Source: an uncultured Opitutia bacterium (GTDB taxonomy: Bacteria > Verrucomicrobiota > Verrucomicrobiia > Opitutales > UBA953). From it: a stretch of 19,141 nucleotides of DNA. The stretch lies in NCBI GenBank assembly GCA_903910245.1, contig CAIVYX010000377.1, forward strand, positions 1-19,141, read 5' to 3'. Shown piece after piece: positions 1 through 8,521 of this stretch (its first letter is position 1; each line of letters begins with the position of its first letter). The position numbers and the translations under genes are program-made. The notes under the pieces are model-generated. The model was not told the origin of the DNA, did no database searches, and saw only the letters and a list, made by a program, of their open reading frames with translations.

Positions 1-587
1 ACCCGCGTGAGCCGCCGCCAGGGCGAGCAGCCGAGGTTGGCCGCGGCCTGCTCCATGGCCGGATCCATCTGCGCCAACGCAGCGGCGAGATTGAGGTAGA
101 GGATCGGATACAGGTGGAGCGCGTTCATCACGACGATCCCGAGCAGACGGTTCTCGGCCATCCAGTCACGCGGGTGCAGCGGATCCATCCAGCCCAGTCC
201 GGCCAGCACGGCGTTAAACGAACCCTCCGTTCCGAGGATACACTTGATGCCGATGGCGCCCACGAAGGGCGGCAGGATCATCGGCACGAGCAGCGCCAGC
301 GCGAGAAAGCCCCGGCCAGGGAAGCTGTAGCGGTGATTGAGCAGCGCGAGGGGTAGGGCGAGCAGGGCTGCCACGACCGTGCTGGCTAATCCGAGGAGCA
401 AGGCGTTGGTGAGCCCGTCGCGGTACAGCGGGTCGCGTAATACGGCGAGGACGTAGCCGAAGGTGAAGCCGCCGTCGAGCGGGTCGACGAACGCCTCACG
501 CAAGACGCAGAAGGCGGGGTAGAGGAAGCCAACGGCGAGCAGGAGCCCGACGGCGGCGCAGAGGATCCAAGCGGTACGGCGGTCCAT
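1..587 (-). CDS. ABC transporter permease, ferric-iron/FbpB type (partial, N-terminal 195 residues)
   Basis: Inner-membrane channel subunit of the importer whose binding protein and ATPase lie just upstream. The frame is open from an ATG at 587 to the window edge. The product starts MDRRTAWILCAAVG and has a first hydrophobic helix at about residues 7-27. Further hydrophobic stretches lie around residues 60-82, 92-115 and 150-172. The last visible residues, QAAANLGCSPWRRLTR, match the start of the EAA cytoplasmic loop that docks on the ATPase, so the window cuts the gene in that motif. FbpB-type permeases usually run past 500 residues with two such halves, so much of the gene should lie to the left. 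It starts one base after the binding-protein stop (TGA-C-ATG), which implies co-transcription and probably coupled translation. The iron substrate is inferred from the neighbours. Confidence 0.88.
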   Translation of the reverse strand, partial: MDRRTAWILCAAVGLLLAVGFLYPAFCVLREAFVDPLDGGFTFGYVLAVLRDPLYRDGLTNALLLGLASTVVAALLALPLALLNHRYSFPGRGFLALALLVPMILPPFVGAIGIKCILGTEGSFNAVLAGLGWMDPLHPRDWMAENRLLGIVVMNALHLYPILYLNLAAALAQMDPAMEQAAANLGCSPWRRLTR

Positions 588-588
588 G

Positions 589-2070
589 TCAGCGCTTCTC
601 TTGGTGTTGGCGGGCGAGTTCCGCCGCGCGGCGGTAGTTCTCGCGGAAGATGGCGCCGAGTTCCGTCATGCGTCGGGCCGAGACGAGGGCGTCGCGGCTT
701 TCGAGTCCGGGATCGCCTTCGCCGCCGGCGCGATAAGGCAGGGCGCTGACGTCGCCCATGACGGCTAAAGCGTCCGCTGGCATGCCGGCCTTGATGATCT
801 CGGCCCAGGCTTCTTTGAGTTCCTCATGCGTGTCGATGCACATCACGCGCACCGCACGGCGGATTGTCCCGAAGGACGCGGCGGTGAGCTCGGGTCGGTA
901 TTGGAGATGGTCGGTGCCGACGTAGGGCGATTTGGCGGCGCGTTCCGGCGGCAGGGTCGCGTAGGTATCGCGGCGGACGGGCGGGCGGAAGAGCTCGCGC
1001 TCGCGCGGTCCGTGTGGGGTACCGACAGGCGAACTCCAGAGGGACTGGCCTGCGGGGCTAAGCACGAATTCGACGAATGACTGGGCGAGTTCCTGTTCAG
1101 GCGCGCCGCGCAGGACGCCGATGGGGTCGCCGCTCACGGTCGTGCCGCCGGCCGGGGCCGTCCAAATCAGGCGCACGTCATTAGGCCGGTTGACCTGATG
1201 GGCGAAGGCGGCCCCGTAATAATCCACGCACATGCCCGCGACCGCGTTGCCGTCGGCGACATCGAGCGGGATTTTGGTGGAGCTGTCAGAGAAGTAGCGA
1301 GCGTTGGCCGCCATCCGTTGCACCAGACGGAAGCCGTCGGTCCAGCCCAACGCGAGCCGTTCCTTTTCCGGGAGCGCCGCCCGTTCGGGTGCCTGCAGGC
1401 TGCGCTGAATCTCGGCCTGAATGATGAGCTCGAACGCTCGCGCCACGGAGCCGCTCTTGGTGGGATCCGCGAGCGCCAGCTGGCCGCGGAGACGCGGGTC
1501 GGCGAGGTCCGCCCAGCGGACGGGGTCCGGCAGGCCGTTGGCGCGCCAGCGAGTCGGCGCCCAACAGATGCCGAAGCGGGAAAGGCAGGAGGAGCTCCAG
1601 GTCTTATCCTTGGCCCACAGGCGCTCGCCGGTGAAGAATTCCGGAATCGGTCCGCCTGTCGCAAACCACTCTGGATGTTGCGTAAAGGCCTGGAGAGGCA
1701 AGAGCCGCCCCTTCTTGGCTTGGCTGGCGAAGTCCGGTTCGCCGCCGCCGAAGAAGACATCGACGCCGATGCCCGCCCGCTTTTCTTCGTCCGCCGCCTT
1801 ATAGCCGGCGTCCAGCATCAGGCGGATTTCGGAGGTCCCGCCGGGACTGCGCCAATCGATATACACATCCTCGCCGTGCTCAGCGCGCCAGTGGCGGGAG
1901 AAGGCTTCGGAGAATTCGCGTCGGATCGTTTCGCTGTGCGGCGTGAAGACGACGAGGCGCCGCGTACCCGGCGCCGGGCGCTGGGTCGTGTCCTTGCGCA
2001 GCAGCATGGGTAAGGCGATCAGCAGCGCCAGTACGCCCAAAGTAATCCACCATGCACGGGTCGACTTCAT
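589..2070 (-). CDS. ABC transporter extracellular substrate-binding protein, ferric-iron (FbpA/AfuA-like) type
   Basis: 493-residue periplasmic binding protein that would deliver substrate to the permease at 587. Residues 7-24 form a hydrophobic leader after a short basic start. There is no lipobox cysteine and no clear AxA cleavage site, so it may stay anchored by this helix. The type-II binding fold shows in a VFTPHSETIR first strand (41-50), the VDVFFGGG strand (103-110) and the WADLADPRLRGQLALADPTK segment (186-205), typical of iron-type binding proteins. A tyrosine pair at 284-285 (VDYYG) sits where FbpA-like proteins use paired tyrosines to bind Fe(III). The start ATG overlaps the ATPase stop by 4 nt (ATGA). 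It is longer than typical FbpA (about 330 residues), with an extra C-terminal part after about 410. Thiamine, polyamine or phosphonate substrates are possible, but the YY pair favours iron. Confidence 0.85.
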   Translation of the reverse strand: MKSTRAWWITLGVLALLIALPMLLRKDTTQRPAPGTRRLVVFTPHSETIRREFSEAFSRHWRAEHGEDVYIDWRSPGGTSEIRLMLDAGYKAADEEKRAGIGVDVFFGGGEPDFASQAKKGRLLPLQAFTQHPEWFATGGPIPEFFTGERLWAKDKTWSSSCLSRFGICWAPTRWRANGLPDPVRWADLADPRLRGQLALADPTKSGSVARAFELIIQAEIQRSLQAPERAALPEKERLALGWTDGFRLVQRMAANARYFSDSSTKIPLDVADGNAVAGMCVDYYGAAFAHQVNRPNDVRLIWTAPAGGTTVSGDPIGVLRGAPEQELAQSFVEFVLSPAGQSLWSSPVGTPHGPRERELFRPPVRRDTYATLPPERAAKSPYVGTDHLQYRPELTAASFGTIRRAVRVMCIDTHEELKEAWAEIIKAGMPADALAVMGDVSALPYRAGGEGDPGLESRDALVSARRMTELGAIFRENYRRAAELARQHQEKR

Positions 2071-3146
2071 TTCCGCGGAAGCACCACGACGTCCGAGGTG
2101 GCGACGGCGACGGTGAGTTCATGGCCGGTCGTCAGGTTGCCCGGCGGATTGATGATGACGATGCGCAGTAGACCCAGCGGGGTCCGCAAGGTGAGCTGCG
2201 CCCGCTGTCCAAGGTAGATTTTTTCGACGACGACACCAGTCACCGCATTGGCCTCGCCGACGGTGGCCGGCCGCCAGGCTTCGGGGCGGATCGAAAGTTC
2301 CGCGAGCTGTCCGGCCGTGGCTTTCTGGTGCGGGTCGCCGAGGATGCCTGTGAGGACCCCGGCGGCGGAACGCGTGGAGACCGTGGCCCCGTCTTGTCCG
2401 ATGATCTCGACGGCGAGAAGGTTGGTCTCGCCGATGAAGCGGGCTACTTCCGACGTCACGGGTCGACGATAGACTTCCTCGGGGGTACCGACTTGGGCGA
2501 CGCGGCCGCGGCTCAGAATCGCCATCCGGTCCGCCATGGCTAGAGCTTCTTCCTGGTCATGCGTCACGTACACGGCGGTGAGTCCATTCTCTTTCACGAT
2601 ACGCCGGATTTCTTGGCGCATCTCGACGCGTAGCTGGGCGTCGAGGTTCGAGAGCGGTTCGTCCAATAGCAGGCAGCGAGGGCGGACGACTAAGGCGCGG
2701 GCGAGGGCGACGCGTTGCTGCTGGCCGCCCGAAAGTTGGTCGATGGAACGGTCGCCCAGCCCATCGAGGCGGACGGAGGCCAAGGCTTCGAGTACGCGTC
2801 GGTCACGTTCGTTGGCGGGGACCTTGCGCTCCACGAGCCCGAAGGCGATGTTCTCGGACACGCTCAGGTGCGGCCATAGGGCGTAGCTCTGGAAGACCAT
2901 GGCGGTTTCCCGCAAGTGCGGCGCCATGTCCGTCACCTCGCGATCGCCGAAGAAGATCCCGCCGGAGGTTGGGAAGTCCAGACCGGCCAGGCAGCGCAGC
3001 AGCGTTGTCTTGCCGCAGCCGGAGGGACCGAGTAGGAAGAAAAACTCCCCGGGCGCGATCGTCAGGTTGACGTCGTCGAGGACCGTGAGCGGTCCCTTCG
3101 GGGTGGGGAAGGTCTTACGGATAGATCGGAGGCTGAGCGTTTCCAT
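2067..3146 (-). CDS. ABC transporter ATP-binding protein (FbpC/PotA-like, with TOBE domain)
   Basis: 359-residue cytoplasmic ATPase that powers the importer. In order it shows Walker A GPSGCGKTT (40-48), Q-loop Gln86, the signature LSGGQQQR (138-145), Walker B CLLLDEP (158-164), the D-loop SNLD, and the switch His196 in VTHDQEEALAM. A TOBE-like regulatory tail follows from about residue 240. The chosen start is the ATG at 3146, giving METLSLRSIRKTF, the normal N-terminus of this family. The frame stays open for 108 more codons upstream, but those overlap the preceding gene and look nothing like an ABC protein. The start lies 7 nt after the stop of the Verru_Chthon A-like gene, so the transporter is probably transcribed with it. 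All catalytic motifs are intact. Sequence alone does not separate iron, polyamine and thiamine importers. Confidence 0.93.
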   Translation of the reverse strand: METLSLRSIRKTFPTPKGPLTVLDDVNLTIAPGEFFFLLGPSGCGKTTLLRCLAGLDFPTSGGIFFGDREVTDMAPHLRETAMVFQSYALWPHLSVSENIAFGLVERKVPANERDRRVLEALASVRLDGLGDRSIDQLSGGQQQRVALARALVVRPRCLLLDEPLSNLDAQLRVEMRQEIRRIVKENGLTAVYVTHDQEEALAMADRMAILSRGRVAQVGTPEEVYRRPVTSEVARFIGETNLLAVEIIGQDGATVSTRSAAGVLTGILGDPHQKATAGQLAELSIRPEAWRPATVGEANAVTGVVVEKIYLGQRAQLTLRTPLGLLRIVIINPPGNLTTGHELTVAVATSDVVVLPRK

Positions 3147-3153
3147 GGGGTGG

Positions 3154-6100
3154 TCAGATTTCAGAGGGCGAGAGCCAGCGGAAGGATAGGATAATGTAGC
3201 GTCGCCCCAGCAAGACGTTGACCGGCAGGCGGCCGGAGTCACGCAGACGATCGTGAGCGGCGGTGGATGGGTCGATGTAGTTCGGGGAGCGCTGCACGAC
3301 CAGTTCGAGCACCGCCCCTTGACCGGGCCCCATATCTTCATCGGCCTCGCCGTAGGCGCGGATCTTGAACGTGTCGGAGCGTGTCGCCAGCGCCGGGCCA
3401 AGCGCCTGCAGGAGATCGCCTTGGAAGAGGCAGCCATTAGCACCAAAGCCAGAGTGGGTCCGGTTGACATTATCGGTGTCGAGAATCTCCACGTTGCGGA
3501 AATAGAGTCCTGGTGGCATGCCCGTGCGGCCGCCAGCGACGCCTCCGTTGGTCCAGTTGTGCGAGATGGAGGGGTCGATCATTTTCGCGCTAGATCCGCT
3601 GGGCATCTTAGCGAGGGTTTCGGAACCGAGGGCCTTGTCGGCACGCGCGATAGCCGACTCCAAGGTGCCTGACCGGAACATCCAGCGGGCGTTTTGCGCC
3701 GTGACGGGAAGCGCGGTGTCGACGGCGGTGTTTTCGATCTGGTAATAGGAGTTATTCGCCGATGCGGTAGTCCCGACGAGGGCTCCAGCTTTCTTAGTCG
3801 GACCGAGGAAGCGGTTCACAAACTCACAGAGACCAAGGAAAGGTGTCCCCGGACTCTGGGCGGCGGGGAAGCCGAGGAAACGGCGGGCGGCGGGCGGGTA
3901 TTCCTGATCACGTTCCGTGCGCTGGAGGAATTGTGCCCGCGCCTTCACTTCGGCGACGGTCGCGACCGCGAGCGCCCGGATTTGCGTGTCCGAAAGGTTG
4001 GCATAGCCGTTCCAATAGGCCGCGTCGGCGATGTTGCGGGTGGCGGGCGCTTGCGTGGTGTCACCGATGATGCGGGGCACACGGGCATTGTTCGTCGCCG
4101 CCGGCGAATTCGCAGCCTGCGAACCGAGGGCTAGGCCTTTTAGCGAGCCATAGAGCCCCGTCCAGGCTTCGACGGAGGTGGAGTTCACGTTGAAGGCGCC
4201 GACGTTGAGCAGATAGCTGGAGAAACGGCGGTAACCATCCGGTGCCGCACCGGTGCTGTCCGTGAGGAAGCCGTTGGCGAGCAGGGCGCCCGCGGAGGCA
4301 CTATTGTTCGGGAACAGCGTTATGCGGGGGTTGGCGAGTGTGCCCGTGCCTCCGGCGAAATCGGTCATCACTTGAGTGAGGCTTTTCGCGCGGACGGCGT
4401 TGTAGTTGCCATTGCGCGAGCCGTCGCTGAGGACCGGCGCCGCGCCCGAGAAGAAGAAGCTGTCCCAGAGGGCGTTATTCATGAGGTAACTCATGTCGCC
4501 GAAGGTATGTCCGCTAATGTAACTCGCGTTGGTGTGCGGCGTCCCGTGGGTCCAGCTCTTGTCGAGGGGCACGACCAGGGAGGGGAAGGAATTGCCCACC
4601 GTGCGATAGGGCATCCAGTCCCAAGCCGTGAGATTCGCATGCATGAACTGGCCAAGCGAGACGGGCGCGGTCACCGGGACTTCGACTGCCATCGTGGTGC
4701 TTAGGCCGCTCACGCCGTGCGAAGGGCCGCCTAGCCCATTGGCACCGTTCGCTTTCGAGGCGTCGATCTGCAATAAGTTACTCCAGGAGGTGGTCGAGCC
4801 GTTGAGGGCCAGTTCGTCGCCTCCGAAGAGCTGGGTGCGCAGGCTCGCCATGCCGACGCCGGGCAGTCCGTTGAGCGCTGGATTGGAAGAGGTCTGGGGC
4901 AGGGGGTTGCTGAAGAGCCAGGCCGGGTGGGCGGCCGGCACGGGATTGGACACGGCTGCGAGCCAGGAGAGCGCGTCGCGATTGTAACTGGTGGTACGGG
5001 CGGTGTCCGCGACGCGGGCCCGCGTGTCGAATGCCGCAATCACTGGCCCAGGCGCGATTTCGGCGATGGTGCGGATCGAGGACACCGGGCCGATGGCGAC
5101 CGGGTTCGTCACGCTGCCAGCGTCGCCGAGGTGCGTGGCGGTGAACCCACTGCCGCCGACGTTGATGTAGTGCGCGTAGCTGGCGAGCGAGTTGTTACGG
5201 CTCGTCCCGAGCACTTCACCAGCCCCAAGGTCCTGGCCATCGGCGCTTACGGCGTCGTCCTTCAGGCTCTTCTTCCAGCCTGAGTTAAGGTAGATCCAGT
5301 GGTGCCAATACATCGAGCTCGTCAGGTCGATGCAGCACTTCACCTGATCCGCCGCCTTGAACAGGTAAGGATCAGTCGTGCTGGAGGGGCGGATATCGGT
5401 GTGGAAGCCGCCGGTGAAATAAAACCCGCGCTGCATGTTTAGGATCGGGATGTTCGCGGCGTCGACGGACTTGCCGAGCGTCGACGCGTCCACGAGATCC
5501 TTCGTGGTGAAGACGGCGAACTCGCCGGGCTCTAGGGTCGTCGCCGGTACGACTGCGACGAGGTTCTCGGCGTTGGACCCAGTCGATGCATCGGAAGCCG
5601 CCTTGAAGTTGAACAAGGTATCGAAGAGCCTAGAGGTTGCGGTCGTGTTGAATGCCAGCGACGGATCATTGCTGATATGGGTGAAAATCTGCAGGCGCAT
5701 CTGGTCGAACTGCGAGAATGAGATCTTCAGCCCACCTTTGACGCGAGAATCTGGTTCGCCCGCCGTCGGCTCCTTGAGCTTCAGCTGGACGTTATAGGGG
5801 TTGTGGATGACCAGGATTGGTGTGCAGACGAGCTTGAGCGTGTAGTTGGCGCCCGACTGCACGGTACGTAGCGAGAACACCATCGAGAAGCGGTGGACGG
5901 CGGGCATGTAAGCGCCGCGCACCGGGCGGGGGATGAAACGCCCGACGCCATGGCCAGTCAGGTCGCCGCCCTTGAGTCCGTTCACCCAGCCGAGTGGGTC
6001 GGGGGTCGAGTCGTAGCCGTCGGTGTAGGGAGAGGTGACCTTACCGCCGCCGGACCAGAGCGCGTTATCCAGGTCGTAGCGCGCATACTTGGCCATCCGG

Positions 6101-7644
6101 TAGCCGCCTTTGTCGAACTGGTTGGTGTTGGGAAAGAAGGCCCGGGCGCCGAGCGCGGGTTTACCGGCGTTCCAGTCGACTTCCTTGTAAAGCCGGTAGT
6201 AATCCCGGACTAAGTGCCAGAGCGGGCCGACCAGGCGACGAGGCTGGCCGTCCCACGCCGTGTTCGTCGTCACGGTCGGCATGGCCTTACTCGTGTCCAC
6301 CAGCGGCTGAAGCATCTCATCCTCGCGGATGAAGACCGGGCTCCATGGGAGGTATTTGGTGCCGTTCGTACCGAGATTGCGGCCGGGGTTGTCGATATTG
6401 TCTTCATACATCGGCACCCAGACGCGGGGCCGCGGATCGGCCGAGGAGACCGTGCCGGGGTTCGTCTTCGCGGTACCGTAGCCCGGGAACCACGAGCGAC
6501 GCTGGCCGAGGAGCGGGTCCGCGGTGTAGGCTTCGATTACGGTCTCGTGCCCGTTGCCGGAACCGAAGTCCGATTTATCAAATAAGGAGTCCTCCATCTC
6601 AAACGCCAGCGACAGGTCGCGCCGCAGGCCGCCGCGGTAACTATCGGCGAGGACGCCGGCCGACCAGAGCGTGTGGTGATGGAAGGCGAGCTTGGCTGGA
6701 GGCAGTCCGGCGGCGGCCGGATCGCTGAGGTCGTAGCCAGGCAACAAGGGCAATGAGGACGGAGACAACACGGACGAGAACTTTGGCTCCTTGATGTTGA
6801 CGCTTTTCAGTCCGAGTAACATCTCGGTGCCGCGCCGGCCGGGCGACCGGAGGGTATTGACCGTCTCGAGGGCCGCTGGCGCCGCTTTGGTCACGTCGCG
6901 AGGGTCGGTGAGTCCGAGGGAGACCTTGACGCCTTCGTCGCCGATCCAGTAGGCGAAGTTTCCTGTCGTGCTGTTAGTCCATGGGCCTGGCAGCGGAATC
7001 TTGGGAAGCGCGACGCGGCCGTCGATATCATCGGCGGTGCCTTGGAGCCCATCCGGGCCGGGGTCGAGCGTGGCGCTACCGTTGCCAACCAAGGTCGCGT
7101 AACTTTCTTTATTTCCCGCGGCGTAGGTGATGGGGTAGTCGCGTTGCCAAGGTGCCCAGTAGGATTTATCCGCGCTGTAATCCGTGGCACCCGAAAGGCT
7201 CACCGTCTGTGCAAGGTAGGAGGTGGCGTTGGTAAGCGCCTTGCCGCCCTTGCCGCTGATTAGCCACTGGGGTGGCTCGTCTGGCTTGTCGGTCCGCCAG
7301 GCGCCGGTCCAATAACGCTGCCCTTGTCCCGGCCGCTGGGTCCAATTCATCCCTGGGTCAAAGGGGCTGATTGGTGCCGGCGTACACGCCAGCTCGCCGG
7401 TCGCAGTGCTGCGGGTGTCTGGTCCGGTCGCTTGTTGAAGGTGGGCTAACGCGAGACGCGCGGACATTAGGGCGTTGAGGCGCGACCTTGTCGATAGGAT
7501 CGACCATTTCGATGCGCGGGATTCGACGGTTAAAAAGGCCATCAGCACGAGCAGCAGCATGACGATCATCGTCATCATCGTAAGGGAAAGGATGATTGAG
7601 AAGCCCGCCCGCCCGCCCGGTTTCGCTGAGGTCGCTGCTTTCAC
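3154..7644 (-). CDS. Verru_Chthon cassette protein A-like giant pseudopilin-like protein
   Basis: Very large (about 1496-residue) envelope or surface protein resembling the Verru_Chthon cassette A family, which is known from Verrucomicrobia and linked to type IV pilin-like export. From the chosen GTG start the leader is short and basic, ending KPGGRAG, then FSIILSLTMMTMIVMLLLV and the rest of one hydrophobic helix (about 15-40). This is a prepilin-like layout with likely cleavage at Gly14/Phe15. The Glu at +5 of major pilins is Leu, as in GspK/PilX-like minor pilins. The rest is a soluble region rich in Ser, Thr, Asn, Gly and Trp with no further membrane helix and no catalytic motif that I recognise. 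The GTG at 7644 lies one base after the upstream stop; a GTG at 7689 would add 15 residues and overlap that gene by 44 nt. The family call is from memory and the function is unknown. Confidence 0.7.
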   Translation of the reverse strand: MKAATSAKPGGRAGFSIILSLTMMTMIVMLLLVLMAFLTVESRASKWSILSTRSRLNALMSARLALAHLQQATGPDTRSTATGELACTPAPISPFDPGMNWTQRPGQGQRYWTGAWRTDKPDEPPQWLISGKGGKALTNATSYLAQTVSLSGATDYSADKSYWAPWQRDYPITYAAGNKESYATLVGNGSATLDPGPDGLQGTADDIDGRVALPKIPLPGPWTNSTTGNFAYWIGDEGVKVSLGLTDPRDVTKAAPAALETVNTLRSPGRRGTEMLLGLKSVNIKEPKFSSVLSPSSLPLLPGYDLSDPAAAGLPPAKLAFHHHTLWSAGVLADSYRGGLRRDLSLAFEMEDSLFDKSDFGSGNGHETVIEAYTADPLLGQRRSWFPGYGTAKTNPGTVSSADPRPRVWVPMYEDNIDNPGRNLGTNGTKYLPWSPVFIREDEMLQPLVDTSKAMPTVTTNTAWDGQPRRLVGPLWHLVRDYYRLYKEVDWNAGKPALGARAFFPNTNQFDKGGYRMAKYARYDLDNALWSGGGKVTSPYTDGYDSTPDPLGWVNGLKGGDLTGHGVGRFIPRPVRGAYMPAVHRFSMVFSLRTVQSGANYTLKLVCTPILVIHNPYNVQLKLKEPTAGEPDSRVKGGLKISFSQFDQMRLQIFTHISNDPSLAFNTTATSRLFDTLFNFKAASDASTGSNAENLVAVVPATTLEPGEFAVFTTKDLVDASTLGKSVDAANIPILNMQRGFYFTGGFHTDIRPSSTTDPYLFKAADQVKCCIDLTSSMYWHHWIYLNSGWKKSLKDDAVSADGQDLGAGEVLGTSRNNSLASYAHYINVGGSGFTATHLGDAGSVTNPVAIGPVSSIRTIAEIAPGPVIAAFDTRARVADTARTTSYNRDALSWLAAVSNPVPAAHPAWLFSNPLPQTSSNPALNGLPGVGMASLRTQLFGGDELALNGSTTSWSNLLQIDASKANGANGLGGPSHGVSGLSTTMAVEVPVTAPVSLGQFMHANLTAWDWMPYRTVGNSFPSLVVPLDKSWTHGTPHTNASYISGHTFGDMSYLMNNALWDSFFFSGAAPVLSDGSRNGNYNAVRAKSLTQVMTDFAGGTGTLANPRITLFPNNSASAGALLANGFLTDSTGAAPDGYRRFSSYLLNVGAFNVNSTSVEAWTGLYGSLKGLALGSQAANSPAATNNARVPRIIGDTTQAPATRNIADAAYWNGYANLSDTQIRALAVATVAEVKARAQFLQRTERDQEYPPAARRFLGFPAAQSPGTPFLGLCEFVNRFLGPTKKAGALVGTTASANNSYYQIENTAVDTALPVTAQNARWMFRSGTLESAIARADKALGSETLAKMPSGSSAKMIDPSISHNWTNGGVAGGRTGMPPGLYFRNVEILDTDNVNRTHSGFGANGCLFQGDLLQALGPALATRSDTFKIRAYGEADEDMGPGQGAVLELVVQRSPNYIDPSTAAHDRLRDSGRLPVNVLLGRRYIILSFRWLSPSEI

Positions 7645-7645
7645 C

Positions 7646-8389
7646 CTACTGGAGCGTCCGGAGGCCCGTCCGGCGTTTTTCACCGCCACTGGCGGGCGTC
7701 ACGGGACCTGCCGGTGACTTCTTGGCATCGGCGGTCACGCGTTCCTCTACGCCGCGCACCTTGATGATGCCTTCCTCGCCAGGCGCAGGCACGAGAAAGA
7801 GGAGCGAGCGGATATCGTCGAGCTGAAGCCAGCGCAGGCCGCCCGCTAGGCGCCAATCTCCATCCTCTCCCGGCAGGAAGAACTGGGCCTGCCCATATTG
7901 CTGCGCCTTCACCTGTGGGCGCACGGTGAATTCCTGACCCGAAGGCAGCACGCGTTTGACGCCTGGCGCGCTGAGCCCGACCGGCTGGGGGCACAGGTTG
8001 AAGAAACGGATGGTGCCTGCGGCGGCGGCTCCGCCGCCATCGGCGATGAGGTTGAGCCGGGTGGCTTCGCCGGCGCCGGAAAGAATCGCGATATACTTCC
8101 CATTCGCCGGCGGAGCGGGCACAGAGGCTAGGGGCACCAGCGGCTCCTTTGGATCCGTGGTCTTCGGTTTCCGGAAGAAGGTCAGTTTGCCTTCCTTGGT
8201 CCGGCAGACGATCGGTTCGCTCAGCGCGTGGGAATAGAGAGTGACAGGTGCGGGCCGTCCGGCGGGGTCAAGGATCACGACTTCCGCCTCGGGCTCGTCG
8301 AAAGTCATCGCCTTGAGGGTGATTTGCGTCGGCTCAGATTCTGGCGTGAGTGCGCCGAGCATGAGAAGGTATGCAATCATGCCGCCCAT
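7646..8389 (-). CDS. Hypothetical exported protein, first gene of the Verru_Chthon A-like/ABC operon
   Basis: I do not recognise this family. The frame is open from 8530, but the first 47 codons cover the AT-rich divergent promoter region and look non-coding. I chose the ATG at 8389, which gives about 247 residues starting MGGMIAYLLMLGALTPESEP; an ATG at 8380 is equally possible. The N-terminus is a short hydrophobic leader without a basic n-region, so export is likely but not certain. The body is rich in beta-prone segments, Pro and Gly, such as TIRFFNLCPQPVGL, LPSGQEFTVRP and RSLLFLVPAPGEEG. That suggests a periplasmic beta-sandwich. The C-terminus is basic (GGEKRRTGLRTLQ). It ends one base before the GTG of the pseudopilin-like gene, so it is probably a dedicated partner. 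No catalytic motif is visible. Confidence 0.7.
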   Translation of the reverse strand: MGGMIAYLLMLGALTPESEPTQITLKAMTFDEPEAEVVILDPAGRPAPVTLYSHALSEPIVCRTKEGKLTFFRKPKTTDPKEPLVPLASVPAPPANGKYIAILSGAGEATRLNLIADGGGAAAAGTIRFFNLCPQPVGLSAPGVKRVLPSGQEFTVRPQVKAQQYGQAQFFLPGEDGDWRLAGGLRWLQLDDIRSLLFLVPAPGEEGIIKVRGVEERVTADAKKSPAGPVTPASGGEKRRTGLRTLQ

Positions 8390-8432
8390 TGAGTCCGCCC
8401 GTCCCCCACCGTCTAACCAATTGCCCCCTAGT

Positions 8433-8438
8433 TTTATA
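8433..8438 (-). promoter_or_regulatory. Possible -10 element (TATAAA) for the leftward operon
   Basis: On the minus strand a TATAAA lies in the only clearly AT-rich patch of the region (about 8431-8452), some 44 nt before the ATG at 8389. No good -35 hexamer sits 16-18 nt upstream. It supports a start of the first gene downstream of this point. Weak call from composition and position only. Confidence 0.3.
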
Positions 8439-8479
8439 TTTTCACTTATTAGCGTTCGCCCTGCCTCATAGTCGTAACG

Positions 8480-8492
8480 CAGACGGCGTCTG
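8480..8492. repeat. Perfect palindrome CAGACG-G-CGTCTG in the divergent intergenic region
   Basis: Six-base arms around one central base, lying between the two diverging transcription units. It could be an operator half-site pair or chance in GC-rich DNA. No known regulator site is recognised. Confidence 0.4.
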
Positions 8493-8510
8493 GGTGTCGA
8501 TTTAGCGGCG

Positions 8511-8521
8511 ATTGTGACAAT
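8511..8521. repeat. Perfect palindrome ATTGT-G-ACAAT upstream of the dnaB promoter
   Basis: Five-base arms around one central base, about 30 bp upstream of the TATAAT of dnaB. The TTGTnACAA shape resembles operators of small helix-turn-helix dimers. No regulator can be named from the sequence. Confidence 0.4.

Noticed and set aside
1198..2013. 271-residue open frame on the plus strand
   Set aside because: It is antisense to the binding-protein gene, whose family motifs are clear; high GC leaves long chance frames.
3147..3470. Upstream extension of the ATPase frame
   Set aside because: The extra 108 residues overlap the preceding gene and the ABC fold starts at METLSL (ATG at 3146).
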